Origin: Sandaracinaceae bacterium
GTDB taxonomy: Bacteria > Myxococcota_A > Polyangia > Polyangiales > Houyiibacteriaceae
Direction: 5' to 3'
Length of the DNA: 64,000 bases
NCBI GenBank assembly: GCA_020633055.1
Contig: JACKEJ010000012.1
Span: 62,001-126,000, forward strand
Both the position numbers and the translations under genes were made by a program. The notes under the pieces were generated by a model. It ran no database searches. It was not told the DNA's origin and saw only the letters and a program-made list of their open reading frames with translations. This document shows, piece after piece, positions 1 through 10,900 of the stretch (positions are counted from its first letter, which is position 1; every line of letters starts with the position of its first letter).

Positions 1-2
1 AC

Positions 3-260
3 ATCCGCGTGTTCTGCAGCGTGGACGACCTGGCCGCAGGGTGTCGGGACTCGGGACCCATGCCACCCTGGCACCGGGCACGCTTGGCGTCGGCCGGCGC
101 GACGCCACGCATGGCAGGCCCCGAGAGGCTGCGCGCGCCGATCACGACGGCGGCCGAGGCGCGGCGCGCTGCAGGCCCCATGCATCCGGACGTGCGCGCG
201 TGGCTCGACGCACGCGATGCGTGGATGCGGCCCCCGGCGGGACCTGGCGTCTGCCGCTGA
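3..260 (+). CDS. C-terminal end of an unidentified protein (partial, cut by window edge)
   Basis: This frame is open from the first bases of the window to a TGA at 258-260 and gives 85 residues ending in PPAGPGVCR. Nearly every codon ends in G or C, as in the confirmed genes of this window, so I read it as the tail of a plus-strand gene that begins outside. I recognise no domain; the fragment is rich in Ala, Arg and Pro with a few Trp and Cys residues. It could be a chance open frame in GC-rich DNA. A hairpin-forming repeat lies about 90 bases downstream. Confidence 0.35.
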   Translation: MRVFCSVDDLAAGCRDSGPMPPWHRARLASAGATPRMAGPERLRAPITTAAEARRAAGPMHPDVRAWLDARDAWMRPPAGPGVCR

Positions 261-350
261 GGCGTTCCCCTCTCGGACGCGACGCCTCGTCACCGTGGGA
301 CGGGCGTCGGGGTGGGGCGCCTGGTCACCGTGGGGCCAGGCGTGCTCCAA

Positions 351-396
351 CGCGCGCTGAACGCGCGCGGCTTCCAATGAGCGCGTTCAGCGCGCG
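351..396. terminator. Terminator-like inverted repeat at the end of the small lipoprotein gene
   Basis: A 16-bp perfect inverted repeat (351-366 with 381-396, 14-nt loop) overlaps the stop codon of the minus-strand lipoprotein gene at 387. There is no T-tract on either strand, so it is a structural guess for a shared end of two convergent genes rather than a classic intrinsic terminator. Confidence 0.35.
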
Positions 397-788
397 GCGT
401 CGACCGTACACCGAGGGCTACCGTCGGCGGCGCTGCAGTGGTACGTGGCCTGGTTGTCACAACCGGAGACCCGGAACACGTACGGGCTGAGTTCGGACAC
501 CGAGAGCTCCGACTCGGCGCAGGAGAACTCTGCCGCGAAGCGTTGGTTGGCGAGGATGGTGAGGTTGGAGCACCAACGGTGATCCGTTCCGACCCCGGTC
601 GGGCACTGGTACACGCCCGTCCGGCCGCAGCCGCGCACGATGTACGTGTCATTGCTGCGCCGCGTGGTCTCGAGATCCGAGCTGTCGCACGCGAAGTCTA
701 CTTCGGCTTGGCGCTTGGCCGCGCTCAGTCCTGGTGAACACGCGCTCAAGGCCAGCAACCCCGCAACTACCAACACAACCCTAGTCAT
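387..788 (-). CDS. Small Cys-rich lipoprotein of unknown function
   Basis: This gene encodes 133 residues. The N-terminus MTRVVLVVAGLLALSAC is a typical lipoprotein signal peptide with lipobox LSAC, so the mature protein should be lipidated at Cys17 and anchored to a membrane. The rest contains two similar segments, each with a DFACDSSDLE/EFSCAESELS-like start followed by a V-R-G-C-G or V-S-G-C-D motif and a short Y-x-C strand. This suggests an internal duplication of a disulfide-stabilised unit. The longer open frame upstream to 1658 is antisense to the next gene, and the lipoprotein start at 788 is clearly the real one. Function is unknown. Confidence 0.75.
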   Translation of the reverse strand: MTRVVLVVAGLLALSACSPGLSAAKRQAEVDFACDSSDLETTRRSNDTYIVRGCGRTGVYQCPTGVGTDHRWCSNLTILANQRFAAEFSCAESELSVSELSPYVFRVSGCDNQATYHCSAADGSPRCTVDAAR

Positions 789-1058
789 GGCCCGAGAGGG
801 TAACGGGTTGTCCGCGCGACGGCACGAAAAACGTGACCGACACCCGGGTGAACCGTGGGCGTCAGCAGCGCGCGTTCGATGTACACGCCATGCACGGATT
901 GTGTGTGACCAACGCTGGGAAGGCACGTATGGGGGCAGGGTCATACGGCGTGAGAGGCATGCAGACCCCGCGCAAAACGAAGATGTGAGACGCTCCGTCC
1001 GTAGGTTGGCGTGGAACCTGCTTTGTGCCGCCCTGTCCGGCGCCGAAGAGGAACATCG

Positions 1059-4000
1059 ATGGAAGAACTCGCACTCGTTACGTTTTTCTGCGGAGGACCT
1101 GTCCTCCTGATGTTTCTCGTCGTGGCTGGACTGGTCGCGGCGAGCGCAAACCGGCAGCGCCGGAACGAGACCGCGGCGCTGCGTGTCGATCTCGATCAGC
1201 TGCACGTGCGCCACATGGCGCTGCTGCAGAAGCTGACGGCGCTTGAGGCGCGCGAGGGACCTGTGGCGACGGAGGTGCCGACCGAGGTGGGGCGTATCCC
1301 CACGGCGCAACGGGTGGACACGTCGCCCCTGGGCACCCCGGCTTCCACGTCCGCCGTGGTCGGCGTCTCCAGAGTCCCGTCGAACGACGCGGGCGCCACG
1401 CCCGAAACAGCCGCCTCGACCGCGGTCGGATCGGAGCCGCTCGCGGCGTCCCTGACGGTGCCGCCCGACCTCGTGGCCTCCACGGCGAACGTGCCGTCGG
1501 AGGAACCGCAGCCCTCGGCGTCGATGGACGCGCGGGGTGAGGGCGACCTGACCTCGCCGGGAGCTGTGGTGCGCGTCGACCAGCCGCCCACGGTCGAGAC
1601 GGGAGAGGTGGCGCAGTCGGCGCCGGAGGCCGGCTCGACGGCCGTTGGGCCTGCCCATGGGCCATCAGGCGCTGGGGGGCGCGCGCCCTCACCGCCTGGG
1701 GCGAACGCGCCACCACCCCGCAAGGGGCCTGGGCTCGAAGAGTGGCTCGGCGTGCGTGGCATCGCGCTCGTCGGCGCGCTGACGCTGGTGATCGCCGGCG
1801 TGTACTTCTTCCGTTACTCGGTCGAGCACGGGCTCATCACCCCCGCCATGCGCGTCATCGTCGGGCTGATCCTGGGCGTCGCCTGCATCGGCGCGTCCGA
1901 GAAGCCGCTGCGGGCACGGCACGAGCTGCTCGCGAACTTCATCGCCGGTGCTGGCGTCGCGCTGCTCTATCTCGCGAGCTGGGCCAGCGCGGCGCTGTAC
2001 GACCTCGTGCCGCGGCCCCTGGCGTTCGGGTTGATGGGCGTGACCACGGCGGCTTGCTGCGCGTTGGCGCTGCGGCACAAGGCCCAGAGCATCGCGTTGA
2101 TCGGTCTGCTCGGCGGCTTCGTGACGCCCATCTCGTTGTCCACGGGGCAGGACCGTCCGCTCGCCTTGTTCGGCTACCTGCTGCTGCTGGACGTGGCCCT
2201 GCTGGCCGTGGCGCAGCGCACGCGCTGGGGCTTGCTGGCGCTGCTCAGCGTGCTGGGCACGTTCGTGTACCAGCTCGGATGGATCATGGGTCGCATGGGG
2301 GCCGAGCGCGTGTGGTGGGGCGTGGTCATCATCGCGCTCTTCACCTCCGTGTTCGCGCTGGGGACCGTGCTCGCGGGGCGGCGGGCCGCAGCGGGAGCGC
2401 CCGCAGATGGTGCGCCGCGGCCGCTCGAGACGCTCATGGCGCAGGCCACCCAGGCCCTTGCCCTCCTGCTGCCGTTCCTGTTCCCGCTGTTCTTCGCGAC
2501 GCACCGTGACCTGCGCATGGACCTCTGGCCCACGCTGGTCCTCGTCAGCGCGCTGACCGTGGGGGCAGGCGTGGTCGCGCTCGCGACGCGCGCGTTCTGG
2601 ATCCAGGTGGCTGCTGCGGCGGCGGGCGGCGTCACGCTGTTGATGCACGTCGTGGCCTCGCACGAGGCCGCGCTCGGCGGAGCCTTCTGCGCGCTGATCG
2701 CGGCGCTGACGTTGGTCCATGCGGGGGTGGTGCTGCGTTTCGTCCGCACCGAAGGGCGAGCACAGGCCGCGCCCTCGTCGGACACGCCGAGTCCCCTCGG
2801 CCTCTCGTTCCAGCCCAGTCACGCCGCGGTGTTGTTCGCGGTCGCCGCCTCGTTCGCGCTGCTCATGGGCGCCGAGCGGGTGCTTCCCCTCGCTGGGACC
2901 CTCACCGCGCTCCTCATCGTGATCACGAGCTTGGGCGTCGCCGCGGCGTCACCGCTGCGCTGGCTGGCCGCGTTGGTCGCGCCGCTGGCCACGGTGTCGG
3001 TCGCTGCGCTGCACGTGACGCAAGGGGCGCTGCCAGGACGACCGAGCGAGTGGGTGTGGCTGGTGCTCACCATCGCGCCCGTGCTCGGCGCGAACGTGGG
3101 GGTGCTGGTGCGCGACGTCGAGAAGCGCTCTCCGCTCGACCACGCGGCGGGTATCGCCGCGCTCGTGTTCGCGGTGCACCTGACCGTGCTCCCGCCTGGC
3201 GTCCCGGTCACGGTGGGGCTGTTCGCCGTGGCGGCCGCGGTCGCCCTCGTCGCGGTCTGGTTGCCCCTCGCGCGCTCGGGGGCAGGCGCCTCCTTCGGTT
3301 GGGTCGTGCTCGCGCTCTCCATCCGCGCCGCCTGGCTGGATGGGCACGAGAGCATCGCCAGCGCAGAGGGGTCGTGGCTGACCGTCCTCGTGCTGGTGGC
3401 CGCGGGCGCCACCTGCGTACCGATGCTGGCGTTGGGGGCGCGGGCACGCGCGTCGCGCGGGCTCTACCGTGGGAGCGCGCTGGCCATGCCGCTGTTCTTC
3501 TTGCCCATCCTCGAGGCCTACCGCGACGTGTTCGGGCGCCACACGGACGGCATCCCCGCCGTGCTGTCCAGCGCCGTCGTGCTCACGATGCTGGCCGTGT
3601 CGCGCGTCCGAGCGCCTGCGACGGTGCGCGTCTCCGCAATGGCGTGGCCGGCCGCGACAGCCCTCGGCTTCGCCAGCGTGGCCATCCCGCTGCAGCTGGA
3701 GAACGAGTGGGTCACCGTGGGCTGGGCGCTGCTGGGCGCCGGTCTGCTCGCGCTCTTCCGGCGTATCGATCACGCCGGGCTCAAGTACTTCGCGCTGCTG
3801 CACTTCGCGGCCGTCGGGGTGCGCCTCCTGCTGAACCCCTACGTGCTGGAGTACCACCCGGTGTCCGCCTGGCCGTTCGTCAACTGGCTGGCCTACACCT
3901 ACCTCGTGCCCGCCGCGGCCGCCTGCCTGGGGTTCATGTGGCTGCGCGACATCGAGATCGCGCGAAGGCGCCCGTTCGAGGCCAGCCTGATGCCCAAGCA

Positions 4001-4409
4001 AGTCACGCTGTTGGCCAACGCGCTCGGTGTGCTCGCCGTGGCCATCGGGTTCGCGTGGGTCAACCTCACCATCATCGACGCCTTCGCGCCCGAGGGCCCG
4101 CTCGAGCTCGACTTCGATCGGCGCCCGGCGCGCGACCTCACGCTCAGCCTCGCGTGGGCGGTCTACGGCGCTGGCCTCCTGGGGCTCGGCATGTGGCGCA
4201 AGAGCACCTCGCTGCGTGGCCTCAGCCTGTGCCTGGTGATGCTCACCATCGGGAAGGTCTTCCTGGTGGACCTCGGCAACCTGCAGGACCTCTACCGCGT
4301 CGCGTCCCTGGTGGGCCTCGCGTTCTCTCTCATCATCATCTCGCTAGCGTACCGCCGCTTCGTGTTCCCCCCTGCGGCCACGAGCGAGCAGGAAGGTGGA
4401 CCGACATGA
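1059..4409 (+). CDS. DUF2339 multi-pass membrane protein
   Basis: A 1116-residue integral membrane protein of the DUF2339 family. Residues 8-30 form a first membrane helix. A short charged coiled-coil-like stretch follows, then an Ala/Pro/Val-rich low-complexity linker to about residue 225. The rest is a long series of hydrophobic helices beginning with EEWLGVRGIALVGALTLV, probably more than 20 segments. The ATG at 1059 is preferred over the upstream GTG at 1011 because it places the membrane helix at the N-terminus and follows a purine-rich GAAGAGG-like stretch. The stop overlaps the next start (ATGA), so the DUF3999 gene is translationally coupled. The two families are commonly adjacent; the biochemical role is unknown, with a cell-envelope function inferred. 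Confidence 0.85.
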   Translation: MEELALVTFFCGGPVLLMFLVVAGLVAASANRQRRNETAALRVDLDQLHVRHMALLQKLTALEAREGPVATEVPTEVGRIPTAQRVDTSPLGTPASTSAVVGVSRVPSNDAGATPETAASTAVGSEPLAASLTVPPDLVASTANVPSEEPQPSASMDARGEGDLTSPGAVVRVDQPPTVETGEVAQSAPEAGSTAVGPAHGPSGAGGRAPSPPGANAPPPRKGPGLEEWLGVRGIALVGALTLVIAGVYFFRYSVEHGLITPAMRVIVGLILGVACIGASEKPLRARHELLANFIAGAGVALLYLASWASAALYDLVPRPLAFGLMGVTTAACCALALRHKAQSIALIGLLGGFVTPISLSTGQDRPLALFGYLLLLDVALLAVAQRTRWGLLALLSVLGTFVYQLGWIMGRMGAERVWWGVVIIALFTSVFALGTVLAGRRAAAGAPADGAPRPLETLMAQATQALALLLPFLFPLFFATHRDLRMDLWPTLVLVSALTVGAGVVALATRAFWIQVAAAAAGGVTLLMHVVASHEAALGGAFCALIAALTLVHAGVVLRFVRTEGRAQAAPSSDTPSPLGLSFQPSHAAVLFAVAASFALLMGAERVLPLAGTLTALLIVITSLGVAAASPLRWLAALVAPLATVSVAALHVTQGALPGRPSEWVWLVLTIAPVLGANVGVLVRDVEKRSPLDHAAGIAALVFAVHLTVLPPGVPVTVGLFAVAAAVALVAVWLPLARSGAGASFGWVVLALSIRAAWLDGHESIASAEGSWLTVLVLVAAGATCVPMLALGARARASRGLYRGSALAMPLFFLPILEAYRDVFGRHTDGIPAVLSSAVVLTMLAVSRVRAPATVRVSAMAWPAATALGFASVAIPLQLENEWVTVGWALLGAGLLALFRRIDHAGLKYFALLHFAAVGVRLLLNPYVLEYHPVSAWPFVNWLAYTYLVPAAAACLGFMWLRDIEIARRRPFEASLMPKQVTLLANALGVLAVAIGFAWVNLTIIDAFAPEGPLELDFDRRPARDLTLSLAWAVYGAGLLGLGMWRKSTSLRGLSLCLVMLTIGKVFLVDLGNLQDLYRVASLVGLAFSLIIISLAYRRFVFPPAATSEQEGGPT

Positions 4410-6667
4410 AGCGCTTCTTCGACGATGGCCGGCGCGTGACCTCGCGGGCTCTGGCCTGTCTGGCCGTCCCGCTGTGCCTCGCGCTCGTGGTGTCGGGCGT
4501 CGTGGCGCAAGCCTCGGAGGACGACCTGCGGGCGCTGTTCCCCAGGGTGGCGGACATCGACACGCAGGGCGCCGACGGGCTCGTACGCGCCCCGCTCCCG
4601 GCCGAGGTGCTCGCGGCGGTGCGGGCCGACCTGGCGGACGTGCGCGTGTTCGTCGCAGGGCGGTCCGTGGAGTTCGTGATCGAGGCGGACCCCCCTCGCA
4701 CGCCGAGCACGACCTGGCCCCTCGCGCCCCTCGACGTGCGTGAGCAGGTGATGGGTGACCGCGCCCAGCCGCAGGTGGTCGAGACATGGGACGTGCAGCT
4801 GCCCGGCGACGCTCCCGTCACGACGGACGACGAACCCCTCGCGTGGCGGCTTGCTTTCGGCATGGCGCCCGGCGAGCTGGTGCGAGAGCTCAGCATCCAC
4901 CGTGTAGACGAGGCGGGCGCCGAGTCGCCCCTCGCGGACACCACCCTGTTCCGCATGCAGGGGCCACTGCGCGAGAAGCTCTCGGTGCGGGTGGAACCGC
5001 TGCCCGGCGCGCGCCTGCGGCTCCGGCTCCGAGGGCCCGCGCCAGCCCAACGCCCGACGGTGACGCTGCACACGGAGAGCTCGCCGACGAACCCGCGCGA
5101 GCTGAGCGTGCCCCTCGAGGTGCTGGCGTCGGAGCGTAGCGCCGATCAGCAGGAGACCGTGCTGACGGTGCAGCGGCCACGCGGGGTCGTCCCCGACGCG
5201 CTCGTGTTCGCGACCAGCAGCGGCGCGTTCCACCGCGAGGTGGTCGTGGAGGACACCGGCGTGGGGGCGCGTGGGGCCGAGATCGGTCGAGCCGTCGTGT
5301 ACAACATCCCCAGCTGGCACGAGGCGCTCTTGTCGCTCCCCATCAGCGCCGCGACGGGCGACCAGCTGCGCGTGCGCGTACTGGATGGTGACGCCCCGCC
5401 GCTCGCGGAGCTGCGCGTCACGGCGCGCGTCCGACAGCCTGCGCTGGTCTTCGAGACCTACGGGAGCGAGGCGCAGCTGTACTTCGGGGGCGCGCGCGCC
5501 ACGCGCCCGGCGTACGGACTGCGCGAGCTGCAGGGCCGCTTCACGCCGGGCGCCGCGGTGTCCGAGGCCCGGGTGCGGCCCGCCACGGACAACACGCGCT
5601 TCCACGCAGGCCCCGTGCTCGCGTTCGCGATGAGGCCAGGCGCCCCGGTCGACACCGCGGGTTTCTCCCACACGCGGGCCGTGCACGTGCCCGAGACGCC
5701 GGAGGGTCTTGTGCGCGTGCCCCTCGACGTCGAGACGCTGGCGCAGGCGCGCACGGGCGCGGACGACGTGCGTGTGGTGGACCGGGAAGGGCGGCAGTGG
5801 CCGTATCTGTGGGGGGACGAGCCCGAGCTTCGCGCCATGGAGGTCACGCTCACCGCCACGCCGCGTCCGGCAGAGCGCGCCACGACGTTCCGCCTTGAGC
5901 TCCCGGGTGTCGTGCGTGTGGAAGAGGTGCTGCTCGACGTCGAAGCCGCGCTCGTGAGCCGACGCGTCGAGGTGTGGGGCAGCGACTCGCTCGAGGGAGA
6001 GCCCTACCTGCTCGAGACCAGCACGATCGAGCGCGGCCCGAGCACCCGCGACCCGCAGCTCCGCGTCTCGGTGGGTGCCACCGTGCGGGCGCTCGAGCTG
6101 CGTGTGCGGGACGGCGACGAGCAGCCGCTACGCGTCCGGGCCGCGTCGGTCGTGGTGCAGGTCCGAGACCTCTTCATGGCAGCGCCCGCGGGCGAGTACC
6201 AGCTGCTCGTGGGGAACGCGCTGATCGACTCACCCTCCTACGACCTCGAGAGCGCCCGTGAGCTGGTGCTCTCCCTGCGCGCTGCTTCAGCGGAGCTCGG
6301 GCCGCTCGAGGCGAACCCGGGCTACGCGCCTCCGAGCCCCAGCCGCGACGCCGTGACCGAGACCGCCTTGCTGGTGGTGCTCGTCGTCGTCGTGCTGCTG
6401 CTCGGCGCGCTCACCTTCCGTTTGGTGCGGAGCGATGGGGACGGCCCGGCGCCCGCCAGCTCGGGCGCCGTGAACGACCCCGCGCCTGGCGATGCGGGCG
6501 ACCGACACGACCCCGCGCCCGCGGGCGACGCGGGCGACACGCAGCGCACAGAGGAGCACGTCGCCTCGGAGGGGGCGTCCGAGACGAGTGAGCCAGACGC
6601 GGAAGCGCGCGAGTCGAGACCCGTCGTAGATGCAGCGGCGCCGGAGCGTGACAAGCTCCCGGAATGA
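4406..6667 (+). CDS. DUF3999-like envelope protein
   Basis: This gene encodes 753 residues. An N-terminal hydrophobic segment at about residues 14-36 works as a signal peptide or anchor. A long beta-rich extracytoplasmic region follows, with repeated V-R-V and L-R-L-R strands. A single membrane helix lies at about 652-673 (rich in Val/Leu), followed by an acidic Ala/Asp/Glu/Pro cytoplasmic tail. This layout and its position directly behind a DUF2339 gene match DUF3999. Start ATG 4406 lies inside the previous stop, and the stop overlaps the ribonuclease D start in the same way, so three genes are tightly coupled. It probably forms an envelope complex with the DUF2339 protein; the function is undescribed. 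Confidence 0.75.
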   Translation: MKRFFDDGRRVTSRALACLAVPLCLALVVSGVVAQASEDDLRALFPRVADIDTQGADGLVRAPLPAEVLAAVRADLADVRVFVAGRSVEFVIEADPPRTPSTTWPLAPLDVREQVMGDRAQPQVVETWDVQLPGDAPVTTDDEPLAWRLAFGMAPGELVRELSIHRVDEAGAESPLADTTLFRMQGPLREKLSVRVEPLPGARLRLRLRGPAPAQRPTVTLHTESSPTNPRELSVPLEVLASERSADQQETVLTVQRPRGVVPDALVFATSSGAFHREVVVEDTGVGARGAEIGRAVVYNIPSWHEALLSLPISAATGDQLRVRVLDGDAPPLAELRVTARVRQPALVFETYGSEAQLYFGGARATRPAYGLRELQGRFTPGAAVSEARVRPATDNTRFHAGPVLAFAMRPGAPVDTAGFSHTRAVHVPETPEGLVRVPLDVETLAQARTGADDVRVVDREGRQWPYLWGDEPELRAMEVTLTATPRPAERATTFRLELPGVVRVEEVLLDVEAALVSRRVEVWGSDSLEGEPYLLETSTIERGPSTRDPQLRVSVGATVRALELRVRDGDEQPLRVRAASVVVQVRDLFMAAPAGEYQLLVGNALIDSPSYDLESARELVLSLRAASAELGPLEANPGYAPPSPSRDAVTETALLVVLVVVVLLLGALTFRLVRSDGDGPAPASSGAVNDPAPGDAGDRHDPAPAGDAGDTQRTEEHVASEGASETSEPDAEARESRPVVDAAAPERDKLPE

Positions 6668-7815
6668 CCACGGCCGACTTCGAGTACGTCGACACGCCCG
6701 AGGCTCTCGCGGGCATCGTCGAAGCTGCGTCCGCAGCACCCACCTACGCGCTGGACACCGAGTTCCACCGCGAGACCACGTACTTCGCGAAGGTGTGCCT
6801 CGTGCAGCTCGCCTTTCTGGACCGCGTGGTGCTCGTCGACGCCCTACGCGTAGACCTGCGGGCGCTCGAGCCGCTGCTCGCAGGTCCAGGCCTCTGCGTG
6901 GTTCACGCCTGCTCCCAAGACCTCGAGATTCTCCTGCGCGAGGTGGGGCGGGCCCCGCGCAGGTTGTTCGACCCTCAGATCGCTGCGTCGTTCTTGGGGA
7001 TGGGGATGCCCAACCTGGGCAAGCTGGTGTTCGAGGGTCTCGGGCGACAGCTCCGCAAGGGCGCACAGCTCGCCGACTGGACGCGCCGGCCGCTCGCGTC
7101 CGACGAGCTGCAATACGCCGCCGATGACGTGCTGCACCTGATCGAGCTCACGGAGGTGCTCGTCGCGCGTCTGCGTGACCGCGGGCGCCTGGCTTGGTGC
7201 GAGGAGGAGTGCGAGCGTGTGCGAGCGAGCGCGCGTGTGTCGCGTGACCCCGAGACGGCTTGGTGGAAGGTGAAGGGCAGCTCGTCTTTGCGCCCCCGCG
7301 CCGCCGCGGTGGCGCAAGAGCTGCTGGCGTTTCGAGAACGTACGGCGATGGCGATGAACGTCCCCGTGCGGCGCGTGATCCCGGACGTCGCCGTGCAAGC
7401 CATGATCGACCGGCCTCCCAAGACGGCGGGTGACCTCGAGCGCGTGCGCGGGCTGGATCGGCGCGCGCTGCGGTCCCACGAGCCCGGACTGTTGGCGGCG
7501 CTCGCGCGGGGTCAGCAGCTGGACCTCGCCGAGCTGCATCAGCCCCCGGCCGCGACACCCGCCACCGCGCCACCTGGGCTGATCGCGCTGGCGATGGCGT
7601 GGGCCAGTCAGCGAGCCGACGACGAGAGCATCGACCTGCCGCGCTTGGCCAAGCGAGAGGACATCGCCGCGTACGTGTCCGGACAGCCCGGCACGCCCCT
7701 CGCGGACGGGTGGCGCCACGAGCTCCTCGGCCGCTCGCTCGCGCGCCTCATGGCCGGCGACGTGTGTCTCGCGATGGACCGTGAGCGGATCGTCATGATT
7801 GATCGGCGCGCATGA
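6664..7815 (+). CDS. rnd: Ribonuclease D
   Basis: A 383-residue 3'-5' exoribonuclease of the DEDD family that trims tRNA 3' ends. The acidic catalytic residues are visible: D31 and E33 (ALDTEFHRE), D86 (HACSQDLEIL) and Y151 with D155 (YAADD), which marks the DEDDy subclass. An HRDC nucleic-acid-binding domain follows at about residues 215-285 (AFRERTAMAMNVPVRRVI). Length is close to the E. coli enzyme (375). It is translationally coupled to the DUF3999 gene by an ATGA overlap. All key residues are present. Confidence 0.93.
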   Translation: MTTADFEYVDTPEALAGIVEAASAAPTYALDTEFHRETTYFAKVCLVQLAFLDRVVLVDALRVDLRALEPLLAGPGLCVVHACSQDLEILLREVGRAPRRLFDPQIAASFLGMGMPNLGKLVFEGLGRQLRKGAQLADWTRRPLASDELQYAADDVLHLIELTEVLVARLRDRGRLAWCEEECERVRASARVSRDPETAWWKVKGSSSLRPRAAAVAQELLAFRERTAMAMNVPVRRVIPDVAVQAMIDRPPKTAGDLERVRGLDRRALRSHEPGLLAALARGQQLDLAELHQPPAATPATAPPGLIALAMAWASQRADDESIDLPRLAKREDIAAYVSGQPGTPLADGWRHELLGRSLARLMAGDVCLAMDRERIVMIDRRA

Positions 7816-7919
7816 GCGTCCTCATTCACGGCTGATAGATAAGGGTAAACAACCATAGCGAACCGTTCTCATCTTGGAACTGTTCTATTCCAGTAGTTGT
7901 TTCGTACCAAGGGGGAACC

Positions 7920-10900
7920 GTGGAGAAATCAAAGACCTCTGTGTCTCGGTTCATGGGATTCGTGGGCGTCGCGCTCGCGTTGTTTGTCGGATGCCTTTCG
8001 CGACCACCGGGCGCGCTGGCACAGGCGACGCTTCGGACGTGTGGGGTGTCCGGTTTTGGCACACCGCTCGACGCGCTCTTCACGAACAGTGGCATCTCGC
8101 GCTCGGCCCGCGACGACGGCGCCTATCGCATCCCCGAGGCCGACATCCTGAACGTGTTCGGCACGGACGGGATTCCGTTCGCGTCGAACAGCACCGAGCT
8201 CTACGTCAACGTCAACGGCACCATCTCGTTCGGCGAGCCGGTCTACACGTACACGCCGACGGCTATCCCGGGCCTTCGCACGGCGTCGGTGGCGGCGTAC
8301 TTCGCCGACGTCGATCTGCGCGATTTCAATCGCCTTCTGCTGCCGGACATTCCAAACCCAGGAACCGTCTATCTCTGCGTTGTGTCAGATTTGAACAGTG
8401 GTGTTCAGACACCGGGTGACAGGATCATGGTCACCTGGGAGAATGTCACCTACTACAATTCGTCCAACGGGTTTCGTCCTGATCAGCTCAACAGTTTCCA
8501 GGTCATCCTCAGCGTCCCGGACGTCGCATGTGGCACGGGTGCCGCGACGCGCGGCGTGGACGTGGAGTTTCGCTATGCGGCCCTGACATGGACCACGGGG
8601 GACGCGAGCTCTGGCAACGGCGGGCTCGGGGGCACCGAGGCCACCGCGGGGCTCGATGACGGCGCCGGCACGGCCCAGGCGCTGCCCGGCTCGGGGACAC
8701 CGGGCGTGCTGATGCTCACCTCGCGCTCCAACGTGGGTGAGGCAGGCGTGTTCCGCATCCGCTCGTGGGGCGGCACGCTCCCCGGCTGCAACAACGGCTC
8801 GGTCGACGCGTGCGAGGCGTGTGACGGAACGTTGCTGGGCGCCGGCGTGACGTGTCCTGCCGGCTACGCTGGGGTTCCGCTGTGCAACAACAATCCAGCG
8901 AACCCCAGCGGGGACGGAACCTGCAGCATCAGCCCCCTGCCTGCGGGTTGTACCGACATCGACGAGTGCGCCCTCGGCGGAGCGGGGTGCAGCGCGAACG
9001 CTGCCTGCGTCAACACGCCAGGGGGCTTCGAGTGTCAGTGCGCCACGGGCTTCACGGGCGATGGCAGCACGTGCGTCGCGCTCGTCGTCACCTCGCCTCT
9101 CGCCGGGGCCCAGCTGGGCACGGCCACGCCTACGGTCAGCGGTACGGCAGAGCCGGGCGCGACGGTCGTCGTGAGTGTCGACGGTGTGATGGTGGGCTCC
9201 GATACGGCCGACGGCGGGGGCGGCTGGATGGTCGCGGTCAGCACGCCACTCACGGACGGTGCCCACGCCATCCAGGTCGTCGCCACGGGCCCGAACGGCG
9301 GCACCGCGACGCGCACGCTGCAGGTCAGCGTCGACCTCATGACCCTGGTCACCATCGACGAGCCGACGGACGCAGCGCAGGTGGGGGACAGCACGCCGCG
9401 CATCGCGGGCCGAGCCGAGCCTGGCGCTTCCGTGCAGGTCTCGGTGGACGCAGGGGTCATCGCGACCGTCGTGGCGAACGCACAGGGCGAGTGGTCGACC
9501 GTGGTGGGCACGCCTCTCTCGAACGGCGCGCACTCCGCCATGGTCGTCGCGACGGACGGCGCGGGTAACAGCGCCAGCGCGAGCGTCGCGTTCACCGTGG
9601 TGGCCGGGCTCGCACCCCTCGACATCGTTCAGCCCGCCCACCAGGGCTTCACGAACATGGTCCGACCGGTCATCTCCGGGACGGCGGCGCCAGGGGCCAG
9701 CGTGTCGCTGATGCTGGACGGTGGCGCGATTGGGACTGCCACCGCCGACGCGGCCGGGCAGTGGGCGCTCACGGCGCCCAGCGACCTGGGCGAAGGGGCG
9801 CACAGCGTCGTCGCGGCCACGACCGACGGAGGCGCGCCCGCCACCGACACGCACGCGTTCACCGTCGATCTGACGGCCCCGCCGCTGACCGTCACGTCCC
9901 CGCTCCAGGATGAACAGCTGTCCGAGCCACGCCCGGCCATCGTCGGCACGGGCGAGCCCGGGAACCAGATCCGCGTGACCATCGACGGGAACGTCGCTGG
10001 CACGGTCGTGGTCGCGGACGACGGGAGCTTCGCGTTCACCCCGCCCACCGACCTGAGCGATGCAGCGCACCAGGTCGTGGTCACGGCCACGGATTCCGCC
10101 GGGAACCAGAGCAGCGTGACGCGCGACTTCCTGGTCGACACGAGCACGCCGACCGAGCGTTCTGTCTTGCTGCTCTCACCCGTCGACGGCGCTCACCTGG
10201 GCGTCGACCGGCCCGTCGTCGCCGGGCTCGCGACGCCGGGCGCGAGCGTGGTCGTCCGCATCGACGACACGTCTGCAGGTACGGTCGTGGCGGACGTGAC
10301 CGGCACCTTCAGCTTCCGGCCGGGGGCCGGGCTCGCGGATGGAGCGCACACGGTGGTCGTCACGGCGACGACCCCAGGAGGAGCGGTGTCGATGGACAGC
10401 GCGAGCTTCACCGTCATGAACGGCACGGACACCGGCGACCGTGATGGAGACGGCGTGCCCGACGACGTCGAGTGCCCTGATGCGGCTGGGACCTGCCCAG
10501 ACACCGACGACGACGGTGTCCCGGACATCGCCGACCCCGACGACGACGGCGACGGCGTCCCCACGGTCCTCGAGATCCCCAGCGACGTCGACACCGACGG
10601 GGACGACGTCCCCGACTACCTCGACGATGACGACGACGGGGACGGCGTCCCGACCGCCGTGGAGGCGCCCGACGGGGTCGCCCGCGACACGGACGGCGAC
10701 GGCATCCCCGACCACCGCGACAGTGACGACGACGGGGACACGCTGCTCACGCGTGACGAACGGCCCGGCGACGTGGACGTGGACACCGACATGGACACCG
10801 TGCCGGACTACCTGGACGACGACGACGACGGGGACGGGATCCCCACGGCGACCGAGCGCATGGACGTGGGACGCCATGGCAACCCTGATGACGACGGCGT

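Noticed and set aside
926..947. CGTATG...CATACG inverted repeat upstream of the DUF2339 gene
   Set aside because: Six-base arms with a 10-base spacer are expected by chance; no second copy and no promoter in phase.
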